Source of the DNA: Spisula solida | Lineage: Eukaryota; Mollusca; Bivalvia; Venerida; Mactridae | NCBI GenBank assembly: GCA_947247005.1 | Contig: OX365956.1 | Location: forward strand, 13,722,089-13,786,088 | Direction of reading: 5' to 3' | Length of the DNA: 64,000 nt | Shown: positions 47,633 through 57,190 of the stretch, one piece after another | How positions within the stretch are numbered: position 1 is the first letter of the stretch | Layout of the letters: each line of letters opens with the position of its first letter | Notes under the pieces: model-generated | Seen by the model: only the letters and a program-made list of their open reading frames with translations | Told to the model about the DNA's origin: nothing | Databases searched by the model: none | Position numbers and translations under genes: made by a program

Positions 47633-47870
47633 AAGTCGGACAGGGAAGATTGCACTCAACTTAGCCAGCTGAACACAGAAAACGTAAAACATACAAGGCA
47701 CAATGCGCAACTCAAAACCGAACGAGAAAATGAACCGCCCAAGTCACAACTGTCAAAAAGCTAAATTAACTAGTTTCAGCAATTAAACAGCTGAATGCCA
47801 AAGTTGAATGACCTTAGAGTTTTAACAGTAAAATGTCTGCATTCAACAATTCTGCATCTGCAGAGTAATT
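47633..47870 (+). mobile_element. GTCAGACAGGGAAGG family copy 3 (diverged)
   Basis: AGTCGGACAGGGAAGATTGC, then TTAGCCAGCTGAACACAGAA, CCAAGTCACAACTGTC and AGCTGAATGCC, follow the order of the 21848 copy with many changes. Confidence 0.7.
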
Positions 47871-47971
47871 AAAATTCACAGCCAGCTGATTGTTTAGTTG
47901 AGGTTCACGAACGATGTTGCATAGAATATCGATTTTCAAAAAAGCCAATGACCAAATTACATATTAGTAGC

Positions 47972-48115
47972 CCGGTGTCCGTTTCATAGACATATCTTAG
48001 CTGAGTGCACCCATACATAACTTTGCTTGAATGTTCTTGTTATCTTAGTTTCCTCAAAATATCATATGAAAAAAAACTAAAATTTTATCTACGATATGTC
48101 TTTGAAACGGACCCG
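47972..48115. mobile_element. 144-bp inverted-repeat element (MITE-like)
   Basis: Left end CGGTGTCCGTTTCATAGACA, right end (reversed) CGGGTCCGTTTCAAAGACAT, with the match continuing to ATATC. The 70-codon ORF at 48005-48217 crosses it and is rejected. Confidence 0.75.
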
Positions 48116-50214
48116 AGAATCGGATTGGACAGTCGCAGAAAAAACAAGCATGTTCAAGACGTAACTGTACGCAGTGCGTGTAACATTGAATCGACTTTGT
48201 TAGCACCATCATTATAATTTCCTGAAAGTATTACATCGATTGGAGCTCTGAGGGCGTATTTAAAGTACACTCAATGGATACTTGATAGGATACTGACCTC
48301 ATTCAGGGGTTATGCACTTTAGCCATAATAATGTTAAGGAAGCAGTATGCTTCGCAAACGCTACACGCAATTCCACTTCACCGACCCCCTTAGTCACCTA
48401 ATAAACACTTAGCTCCTCAACCCTTTGGCCCTCCTATCATACAAATCGTATATTAAATTCATATCGTTTAACAATCAATTGATGATACACTTGTAATTAT
48501 TCCTGTCTGACGAAGAGTGAATTTTGAAAGGTAAATTGGCCGCTGTATATGCCGTCAAACAAGTGTTGCCAAAAGACGTACAACACATTTATAAACAATA
48601 AGACAGATCGTCATTAATTTCTTTTGAGCATCGAACATAGTAGTTTTGAGTATACATGTACACTTGACTTGAAAATTTAATATACCGACTGTATACTGAT
48701 GCCGACTATTGGAGTCCCGGAATGTATTTATTCCAACATGTGTTGTTGGTGAGCAGTTGGCTGAATAAAAATACTTACTGTGTACCTACACGCCTGGGAC
48801 AGATGCTGCAGGGCAGTCAGTTCTTGTATATGCCATATAGTACTTAGGTCACAAATTAAAGGTATATATAGGGATCGTACGGATGCCGGTCGATGAGTAG
48901 CAAAGCGTATGTCAAAAGAGACTTTAATTACTTCGGCCGACACGATGACCGGCCGATGTCAACGCCGATACCGGCCCGATTCGGATTTGCGATCGGATCG
49001 CATTTGTGACATTGGTATAAGTTAGAGCATCGACTTCTTTTATTTAATATGAGCTAAGACTGAAAATGTTTTCAAACACTCCCCTTCTAAACTATATTTT
49101 TACACATCACTGACCTACCTAACGTGGTGTCTCCAAATGATGAGAAGTAATCATGTACTGACACCATTCGTTATCTGACATCATATCGCTGTGAACTACC
49201 TTATAAATCGATTCCTATATACTTTCTAATCCCACTGCTATGTTTACCATATCTCTTGTTTTGCTATCTCTACCAAATCCGTCCATATATATTGTTTTAA
49301 TATTGGAATAATGAGGTCATGTACACACACAGTTAACTAGTTCAAACAACATTTATGGAATGGTAATCAGATAGTGCTGACTTTGCTTGACTGATCACGT
49401 TAGTTGAAAACTCGTTAATTGTCAAATCATCAATTATAGCAATACGATATGCATGTGTACATGGTACATTGTCCAGCCTTTCCCGAACTAGTTCGGTCGA
49501 TAGCGGGTAATTGGTTCATGGTTCTGTTTATTCCCATTAAAATATAAACATGCCCCTATAATACATGACGTATTTAATGTTCAATTGGGATTTAATTATA
49601 CTGGTAGTATTAAACATACCCCTGTCAATTCGATTATCTCGACATTTGGTGACCAAGTCATTGAACTAAAATCTTATTTCCTCTAGCTTATTGCTACTAC
49701 AGAGAATGTGTTCTGTAAAATTAGAAATGTTCGAGAATGCTTAATATTCGCTATATTCGGCGAGCTGAATGCGTTAGCCAAAATGTTTTGTGATCGTCAT
49801 CTTTGTTTGAGTGAGTTTTCTTTTTCTTTAATTTGAAAATTGCCATTTTTTAAATTCGCATTTTTTAAGTTCTTAAGATAAAAAAATCGCGAAATTTCGG
49901 TCTCGTGAAATTATGTGATTTTACGATTAGGGACAGACATTCCGCGCCCGATTCTATACAGTCAGTACTTTATAAGTAGCTTTTTAAGACACATTTTCTG
50001 AATTATTTGGCATGATACTAAAACATTGACAGGAGAGATTATAAAGTAAAGATGAGTGTATATTAATTATTAAACAAATGGATTTTACAGTTTACAGTTC
50101 ATTGGCAATCATCAAATTTATATCAGCCATTTACAAAAAGCATGATCAATCATGGCAATGACAATATTTACAAAAACAAAAATAAAGGGAAAATATAAAC
50201 AAACATAAAGAACA

Positions 50215-50445
50215 TTAGGTGCTAGAAATTTCGACCAACGATCTCAAACAACAATTCGGAAGGAGCCTATGAGTATCATTAAGTAGTTTCACAGGGTGTT
50301 TAAAGGTACTTTCTGATAAACTGATGTAAGATCTTCTTTCCATATATGAGTATACATATCCGCACATTTCTATATCCAGAAGCGTATTATGTACATCAAA
50401 GTTATTCCCATTAGATATAAGTTGGCTATTAACGTTTAGTTTATT
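50215..50445 (-). CDS. Open, coding-like terminal exon or retroelement 3' end, unknown
   Basis: On the minus strand 76 codons are open from just after a stop (50446-50448), which overlaps an ATTGTAG acceptor-like site, down to TAA at 50215-50217. The frame reads NSQLISNGNNFDVHNTLLDI, EMCGYVYSYMERRSYISLSE and later HRLLPNCCLRSLVEISST. It has no good start codon, so it would be an internal-to-terminal exon or the end of a longer ORF. The sequence after the stop is AT-rich with CAATGAACTGTAAACTGTAA, which looks like a LINE 3' tail, so a retroelement remnant is the leading alternative. No domain is recognised. Confidence 0.35.
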   Translation of the reverse strand, partial: NKLNVNSQLISNGNNFDVHNTLLDIEMCGYVYSYMERRSYISLSESTFKHPVKLLNDTHRLLPNCCLRSLVEISST

Positions 50446-50577
50446 CTACAATAGATGTAGAATCTATGTCATGTTAAGTACAATTTAAACATTATATTTT
50501 CGTCCACAAATATGTGGTTTCATCCCATATGTATACACATAGTACTAGCAAATAGGAGACAGTCGTATTTCAGACAA

Positions 50578-50800
50578 TTAAAACTAGGTATTTCATCCGT
50601 TTTACTGTTGAAACTAGACCATTTACCTTTTTGATTGCTGAAAGAGTGCATCAGCTTTTTGACAGCTGGGACTTGAGCAGTCCATTTTCTCGTTCAGTTA
50701 TGTGTTGGGCATTGCGTCTTATAATAGGGGTATGTGATATTATTATGTTTTCTGTGCTCAGCTGGTTCAGTTAAGTGCTGTCTATTCTTTTCGTCGTCTT
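50578..50800 (-). mobile_element. GTCAGACAGGGAAGG family copy, reverse, 5'-worn
   Basis: AACTAGGTATTTCATCCGTT, TGACAGCTGGGACTTGAGCA, TATGTGTTGGGCATTGCG and GTGCTCAGCTGGTTCAGTTA follow the same order as 35632-35864. Confidence 0.65.
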
Positions 50801-52004
50801 TATATTACATGTTTGTGTATTATAATAATCGCTGCCTTAGACAAATAAGGTCGTATAGTACCTATACGTACATATTCCTAATATGCATCACAAGGCGCAT
50901 CTAATGGACCTATTTTGATGAAACCAGAAGTGGTCATGTTGACTAAACTGAAGTTGAAAAAGAGTTTTACTTAAGTAGCTTACAATCTCAAATATAGATC
51001 ATTACACTTATAGCAATTTCTTAGTAACCGTTTACTTTTCATTATGTTATACGAAATAGCGCTGAAATTAAATCAAATGAAATATTGTTATGTTGATTGT
51101 TCCGTTTGTATGTCAATAAGCTGTTATCCAAAGGTTCATAGAGCCTCCGCTTTGTCATTTACAATGTTTAACGTATTTATAACTTCCGTGTGATTGCAAA
51201 ACATCTGCAATGTTTTTGAAACTGAAGGAGTGTTGTATTATCATTTATGTCACTAATCACAGAGATATAGCCGATATTTACACCATTGTGGCCCAGTTAC
51301 TGACAACAGTGTCTCATATATGCATCAACAATTTTTATCTGAAAGAATTCCGTCTAGTAGGCAGTATGTTGTAACGTATTCTAATTCATTTTCCTGAGTG
51401 GATGTCGCGCCATGCATTTCATAAATAGTAACCACCGGAAACCGAGACTTCAAAGTTTGTGCAAAGAGCTTCTAATTAATTCAACAAATTCTTTGTACTG
51501 ACACTATAGACGGCAAGTGTATCGACTCTTAAGGCCGGGATGATTATCTGTCATGTTGTACTTCTTTCTAACTTTGCATCATCTGTAGTTTGAACTCGGA
51601 TAGAACAGAAATCATCATGGTGTGTAATAATGTTGTACACGCGACGCATTGCGCATAAATAAATATATGGCGTCACGGCACGCGAGCAAACCCGTGAGTT
51701 GTAAATGAAAAAAAACGTACATGTATTAAACACTAGAAATTGCTTGTCTCTTTTCAAATAATGTCTAGGAATGATAGGTTGGATCAATTGTTTCCAGAAG
51801 TTATTCGTTTTCAATATTGTTATTGCTAGAAGCTAGATGCTGTCAGTTGATGTACATATACACACACTGTCATTATTTTCAATGAGCTTCTCAGTTACTG
51901 TTATGTAAGTGGGACACTAAAACCTGTAGTTAAAGACCACAAGCGAACAACGACCACTGATACACAATCTGTCTTTAAAGGCCGACCACACTTCAGATCT
52001 GTAT

Positions 52005-52745
52005 GGCTGAAACTTGGTCAATTTATTCTTTTATAATTGAAGCTAGGTCTGTCAGCATTTTATGACAGAAACAAGGCCATTCAACTTTTTAAAGCTGAAA
52101 CTATGCATTTCCGCTTTTTGATTGCTGTGACTTGGCCTTTCGACTTTTTGACAACTGAAACCTTGTCTTCAGCGGCCAAAAAGATTATATTAAGTCAGAC
52201 AGGGAAGGCAGCACTCAACTTAACCAGCCGAGCACAGAAAACATTAAAAACACACAAAGCACAATGCCCAACTAAACAAGCGCAGATCCGCCCAAGTCCA
52301 AGCTGTCGAAAAGTGTAATAAATTATAACTAGCTGCATGACCCAGTAGCAAAGATACAGCAACCAAAAGGCGGAATGCCTACGCTGAATGACCTAGTTAC
52401 AACAGTAAAACTGCTGAACTACATAGTTATAGCAGCCTTTAGTCTCAAAAGTTAAATAACAGTATTAAAACGTTGAAAGGCCCGTAGAGTCGGATGACCT
52501 ACTAACTATCTGAATGGCACAGTTTCCACAGCAAAAGGACTATATTGCCCCGCCTTAGCTGTAAGAAATCTAAAAACGAAGAAGTGCCCAACACACTACG
52601 ACCAAGAAAATTAAACGCCCCTTGTCTCATAGTTTAAAAAGTTCATTTTCTCGTTCAGTTGTGTGTTGGGCAATGTACCGTGTAATTGTGTTTTTATTTT
52701 TTCTGCACTTGGCTGTTTAAGTTGAGTGCTGCCTTTTTTCAATAA
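52005..52745. mobile_element. Nested foldback cluster of the GTCAGACAGGGAAGG family
   Basis: 52005-52187 is reverse-orientation interior (GCTGAAACTTGG, AGCTGAAACTATGCATTTCC). 52188-52490 is a forward copy almost identical to 21848. 52625-52740 is a reverse terminal arm (TGTGTTGGGCAATGTACC ... GTTGAGTGCTGCC). The forward and reverse ends therefore face each other about 450 bases apart, giving a foldback-like unit. The 93-codon ORF at 52037-52318 is repeat-derived. Confidence 0.65.
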
Positions 52746-52848
52746 TATTTAACATGTTGAGGGACATTGAGGTGGTATTTACAGACAGCCAATTACAGGG
52801 CACATACCATATCATCATAATTACTTTCAGACTCCTTTGCATTTACTG

Positions 52849-54002
52849 CCAAGGCACCAGGCTGGCAGGCACACCATAACACAAGGCACTAGGCTGGTAG
52901 GCACACCATACAAAAGGTAACAGGATGGCAGGCACCCCACAACGCAAAGCATCAGGCTGTCAGGCACACCCTAACACAAGGCACTATGCTGGTAGGCACA
53001 CCATAACACAAGGCACTAGGCTGGTAGGCACACCATAACACACGGTACTAGGCTGGTAGGCACACCATAACACAAGTCACTAGGCTGGTAGGCACACCAT
53101 ACAAAAGGCAACAGGATGGCAGACACACCACAACGCAAAGCACCAGGCTGTCAGGCACACCATAACACAAGGCACTATGCTGGTAGACACACCATAACAC
53201 AAGGCACTAGGCTGGTAGGCACACCATAACACAAGGCACTAGGCTGGTAGGCACACCATAACACAAGTCACTAGGCTGGTAGGCACACCATAACACAAGG
53301 CACTAGGCTGGTAGGCACACCATAACACAAGGCACTAAGCTGGTAGGCACACCATAACACAAGGCACCAGGCTGGCAGGCACACCATAACACAAGTCACC
53401 AGGCTGGCAGGCACACCATAACACAAGGCACTATGCTGGTAGGCACACCATAACACAAGGCACCTGGCTGGCAGGCACACCATAACACAAGGCACCAGGC
53501 TGGCAGGCACACCATAACATAAGGAACCAGGCTGACAGGCACACAATAAAACAATGCACCAGGCTACCAGACACACCACAACACAAAAGATCAGGCTGTC
53601 AGGCAATTCATAACACAGGGCACCAGGCTGGTAGGCACACCATAACACAAGGCACTAGGCTGGTAGGCACACTTTAACACAAGGCACCAGGTTGTTAGGC
53701 ACTACATAACACAAGGCACTAGGCTGGTAGGCACACTTTAACACAAGGCACCAGGTTGTTAGGCACACCATAACACAAGGCACTAGGCTGGTAGGCACAC
53801 TTTAACACAAGGCACCAGGCTGTCAGGTACACTATAACACAAGACACTAGGCTGGTAGGCACATTTTAACACAAGGCACCAGGCTGGCAGGCACACCATA
53901 ACACAATGCACTAGGCTGGCAGGCACACCATAACAGAGGGAACCAGGCTGGCAGGCACACCACAACACAAGACACCAGGCTGACAGGCACATCACAAAAC
54001 AA
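52849..54002. repeat. 32-bp minisatellite, about 36 units
   Basis: Consensus GGCACTAGGCTGGTAGGCAC then ACCATAACACAA; 53299 to 53331 shows the exact 32-base step. Variants are CACCAGG/CACTAGG and GGCAGG/GGTAGG. Two long minus-strand ORFs (53271-53648 and 53783-54085) arise because units with CACCAGG have no stop in any minus frame. As 32 is not a multiple of three, three units make a 32-residue cycle (LVPCVMVCLPA / WCLVLWCAYQ / ALCYGVPAS). I treat these as by-products of the repeat. Confidence 0.95.
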
Positions 54003-54171
54003 TAATATTGAATACTAAGTTTATCTCCATAACGGATAGAACAACTTAAATATTTAATGATATTAAGAATAGGCTTATTAAACACTGGTATTCTTACATA
54101 ATTGTGTATGTATGCATATTATAAACTATATACGAGATCTAAGTCGACAGTTCTCTTACATTAGGATTCAA

Positions 54172-54543
54172 CAGTGTGGACATACCACGTGGTATGTGAA
54201 GTAATTTGTGGCTAAGAATGAAAGTAAAACTCTGTGAACACAAAGCTAAAAACAACTGGAAGTATTTTATTCTTTGACCGATTTTAACGAGATATTTTCG
54301 ACGCTCAAGCCAAGAACGAGTACTTTACATGGAACTTAATAGTTTTCAACTAAATGTCACAGTTATTGCCTAAAGCCAACTAAACTGCCTGTATACAGTT
54401 GAGTTGGTTTCGGGAAATGTATGTGCCCTTTTGCACAAAGATACTAAGTTGCATGAATACTACTTATTCACGTGTTGTCGACTGATTGTTACTTATGTTC
54501 TTGGCCAAAAATACGCTACATACCACGTGATATGTTCACACTG
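54172..54543. mobile_element. 372-bp inverted-repeat element with CACGTG palindrome
   Basis: Left end CAGTGTGGACATACCACGTG, right end (reversed) CAGTGTGAACATATCACGTG; similarity continues for about 49 bases (GGCTAAGAAT / GGCCAAGAAC). The left arm contains the perfect 16-base palindrome CATACCACGTGGTATG. No coding potential. Confidence 0.75.
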
Positions 54544-54961
54544 TTTAGGTTCGTTCCTTGAAATGATGCACTAAAGTAGGACAATTACTAGGACTATTAT
54601 TTACCTCGTAAACACATGTGTTTAACACATTATCACTTAGAACTCCTCTAAACGTAGTATCGGGTAAATAATATTTTAACTGTTGGCGATTATCACTTTG
54701 ATGAATTTACTGGAATATTATTTACTTTTTTGTAATGTTGATTTAATTTCTATGTGTGATATATGAGATTGTTGTACAACGTATTCTATCCACTACCTAT
54801 CTATCTGTCCATCCTCGCTGTGCCTATTGCCACATAAAACTGCAACCAGGTCTCTCTTAGAGGCTTTCCCATGTTCTTGATTTCACTGATAATTTTCCTT
54901 CGCCATATGTTTCTTTTGACCTCGGTGTCTTTTCAGTCCGATCTTATGTTACCATGATTAA

Positions 54962-55160
54962 GTGGGGAGCGGTGGCCTTGAGGTAGGGTGCGCTCATCGG
55001 GACCGAAAGGTCCCGGTTTCGATCCCCTTCTGTGCCACTGCTTAATTTCTCTGAGCAAGAAAAACCCACACATGCTTCACTCAACCAAGGTATGAATTTT
55101 TACCTATGAGGGCGGTGTCTGTACATGTTCGATATTCCTGGGCGCCGCAGATCGATGTTG
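54962..55160 (+). mobile_element. tRNA-derived SINE (GGGAGCGGTGG family), copy 1
   Basis: GTGGGGAGCGGTGGCCTTGA and GGTAGGGTGCGCTC (A-box side), then CCCGGTTTCGATCCCC (B-box) and CTGTGCCACTGCTTAA. The copy at 61460 shares the same head and the TGTGCCACT that follows. The body is worn beyond about 55160. Confidence 0.65.
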
Positions 55161-56214
55161 GCTGCACATTCATCAGGAGAGAAATAGTTTCTTCAGGGAG
55201 ATTCGAACAAAGGTTTCCTTAGGTAGCCCAATGACTAGGGGAAGTTAAAATGTCAATGGGTGGTTGAACATCTGATCTGCTGAAAGCAGCCCTCGAAAAT
55301 TGGTAACTTAACTTATAATTATAAAGATGTTTCATGTTCAATACAATTCCGTGCTCAAACATAAAATGCTTCAAATAGTAAAGTGACTAATAATTTATTG
55401 ATACTTTAGTATTATTCGGACAGTCGGTAGTGGAACAGAGCAATAGTTTCTAGAATAGTAAAGTGTATTGGTTTTTGGACTTTCTAGGAGCTGAATAAAT
55501 TTCATACTAAAGTTGAGTGGAGCTACACAACTCAACTTTATAATCATGAGACTATGTGATGTTATTTATTCCTTTCCTTTTTACATGTCTTAGCCATCCG
55601 AATCTTCGTTGTTTTATTTGTGTTATAATGTGTGTTTGTCCACTTAATTTGCATAAATCTTTGTTTGAAATTATTGCGGGCCAGTAGCCTATCCACTTAA
55701 ACCAACACTCTGGGTAATCAAAGTCAGGCTGTTGTTAGGTAACTGCTCTACTGGTAAGAAAACCTGAACAATTGTTGAGAAGCGGCGTTCAATCCTAATT
55801 AAACAATACTACTGGTATTAAACGACACTGCATTGTGTGAAAGAGGGTCCCTTTAGGCTTGCTGTCGTATGGTGGCTGATTTATGTCATGCCGAAAATGC
55901 AAAAAAGCGTACTTTGTGGTATCTTTACATTGTTGCACTTTCGTATTGTTGTGGCGACAAAGCGAAATAATGTAATATTGCGGAAAAGTGGACTTTTTTG
56001 CATTGCTACATTATTGCAAAAAAACAAAGATACGATAGATGTAAGGCGAAAACACGACATATATTTGGTGTTGTATTGTCTGTCCTGTATTATGCTTAGT
56101 GTAGGCACACCTTACATAATTATAACATTATTACGGTTTCGGTAGGCTGTGGTTATACTCACCGTGCCTGGCAATTGTAATACTCATATCACTCACATTA
56201 TTATACGATGTTAT

Positions 56215-56400
56215 TTATCACGACGAAGGGTATGAGAGACGAGGAGCCACTTTTCTTTTCTTTTAATGCCGAGCATAACCTTAATTTGTCAGTCAGATTT
56301 ATGCTGAAATATTGCAGGCATATATGTGTTCCCCAGCCGGATTTGAACCCGGGTCGCCAGCTTAGACGGCAAGCGCGCTAACCATTGATCTACGGAGGCC
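56215..56400 (-). mobile_element. tRNA-derived SINE, minus orientation, well-preserved head
   Basis: On the minus strand 56400-56331 reads GGCCTCCGTAGATCAATGGT, TAGCGCGC and a T-arm CCGGGTTCAAATCCGG that folds perfectly. The loop and anticodon position do not give a canonical anticodon, and body text (CTCTCATACCCTTCGTCGTG) shared with 41640-41827 follows, so it is a SINE and not a tRNA gene. It ends about 220 bases before the metalloproteinase exon 2. Confidence 0.65.
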
Positions 56401-56616
56401 ACATATCAATTCTTCCTAAGAAATTTCAAAACTTCATTGTTTTGTCTTTTGTATGACGCTTCCAGATAACTCGTCCTTTATCCTGAGGCGTCCTACCACT
56501 ATATAATATTATAGATTATAACAGCAATGATAGGAATGCCATTGGTCGCTGCACCATACAAACATCATCATGCAATCATGTGAAAAAAGCTATTGTTTTT
56601 GTTTCTTATTTTGCAG

Positions 56617-56740
56617 GATTATTTACGGCGGTACGGATATTTAGAGCCATCTGACGGCCGCTCTGGGAACCTCATATCTGATGAGTATTTAAAACAAGCT
56701 GTATCGAAGTTTCAACGACTTGCCGGTCTCCCTGTCACAG
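56617..56740 (+). CDS. Matrix metalloproteinase propeptide exon (peptidoglycan-binding-like domain)
   Basis: The exon lies between a long pyrimidine tract ending TTTGCAG and a CACAG|GTAATT donor: 41 codons plus one base, so phase 0 in and phase 1 out. It encodes DYLRRYGYLEPSDGR, then SDEYLKQAVSKFQRLAGLPV and TG. This is the propeptide pattern of matrix metalloproteinases: a (Y/W)L..YGYL helix start, then an A(V/I)..(F/M)Q...GL.VTG helix, usually followed by the cysteine switch PRCG.PD. That switch and the HExxHxxGxxH zinc site are not visible up to 64000, so downstream exons lie outside. The frame is intact, with no stops or indels. The product would be a secreted or membrane zinc endopeptidase zymogen acting on extracellular matrix. 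The subtype cannot be told. Confidence 0.85.
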
Positions 56741-57049
56741 GTAATTCATTAGAATATAATACCATAATAATGATTACATGATACACTACAACACACTCTC
56801 TTCATATTGTGGTCCCTCGGGAAACAACGTTCTCTGTTGTTTATTGAGAGTAGTTTTCTCTTTGTATCATTTTTGTATTCGATATTTATACGTCAATTGT
56901 GAAACATTTTGTTCATACATAGGGTTACTAAGCGCATTCACGCTCGTATCATGTGTTTGTAGGAGAAAGTTTGTAAAGTCAGTAGTAAGACCATGTTTGG
57001 CACTGTGGCAACGTTAAAGGTCGCATCGCCGCTAATGTCAAAAACACCT

Positions 57050-57190
57050 TATTAGTCCCCTACCGGTTTTGGACCGGAGGGGACTGTAGGTTTGCCCTCG
57101 GTCCGTCTGTCCGTCCGTCCGTCAGTCCGTCCGTCAAACATTCTGGATCCTGACATAACTCAAACAGTTTCCAAGCTAGGTTTATGAAAC
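57050..57190 (+). repeat. AGTCCCCTACCGG hairpin plus GTCCGTCC tract
   Basis: AGTCCCCTACCGGTTTTGGA, then CCGGAGGGGACT, forms a hairpin followed by GGTTTGCCCTCGGTCCGTCT and a (GTCC)n-like tract. The reverse copy is at 22300-22400, and a related GTCCGTCC tract is at 34725. Confidence 0.7.

Larger units (their letters stand above)
42971..56616 (+). other. Proposed 13.6-kb first intron of the metalloproteinase gene
   Basis: Bounded by GTATGTAAG at 42971 and a pyrimidine-rich acceptor ending TTTGCAG at 56616. It is filled with repeats listed separately: SINEs, LINE tails, foldback elements and a minisatellite. The remaining stretches (about 45000-45350, 45830-47630, 48120-50210 and 50800-52000) show no recognised gene. 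48865-48990 is unusually GC-rich, with CCGAT/CGGCC words that may be a worn DNA-transposon end. Confidence 0.45.

Noticed and set aside
48865..48990. GC-rich CCGAT/CGGCC stretch as a hAT-type transposon end
   Set aside because: Suggestive wording (GGGATCGTACGGATGCCGGT) but no partner end or target duplication could be found.
52849..54002. CRISPR-like array of short direct repeats
   Set aside because: Units are contiguous, with no unique spacers, and the DNA is clearly eukaryotic.
53271..54085. Two long minus-strand repetitive ORFs suggesting a Cys-rich repeat protein
   Set aside because: They are fully explained by a 32-bp minisatellite whose unit lacks stops; there is no signal peptide or splice context and units with CACTAGG break the frame.
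56331..56400. Functional tRNA gene on the minus strand
   Set aside because: The T-arm and boxes are good, but the anticodon loop is not canonical and shared SINE body sequence follows.
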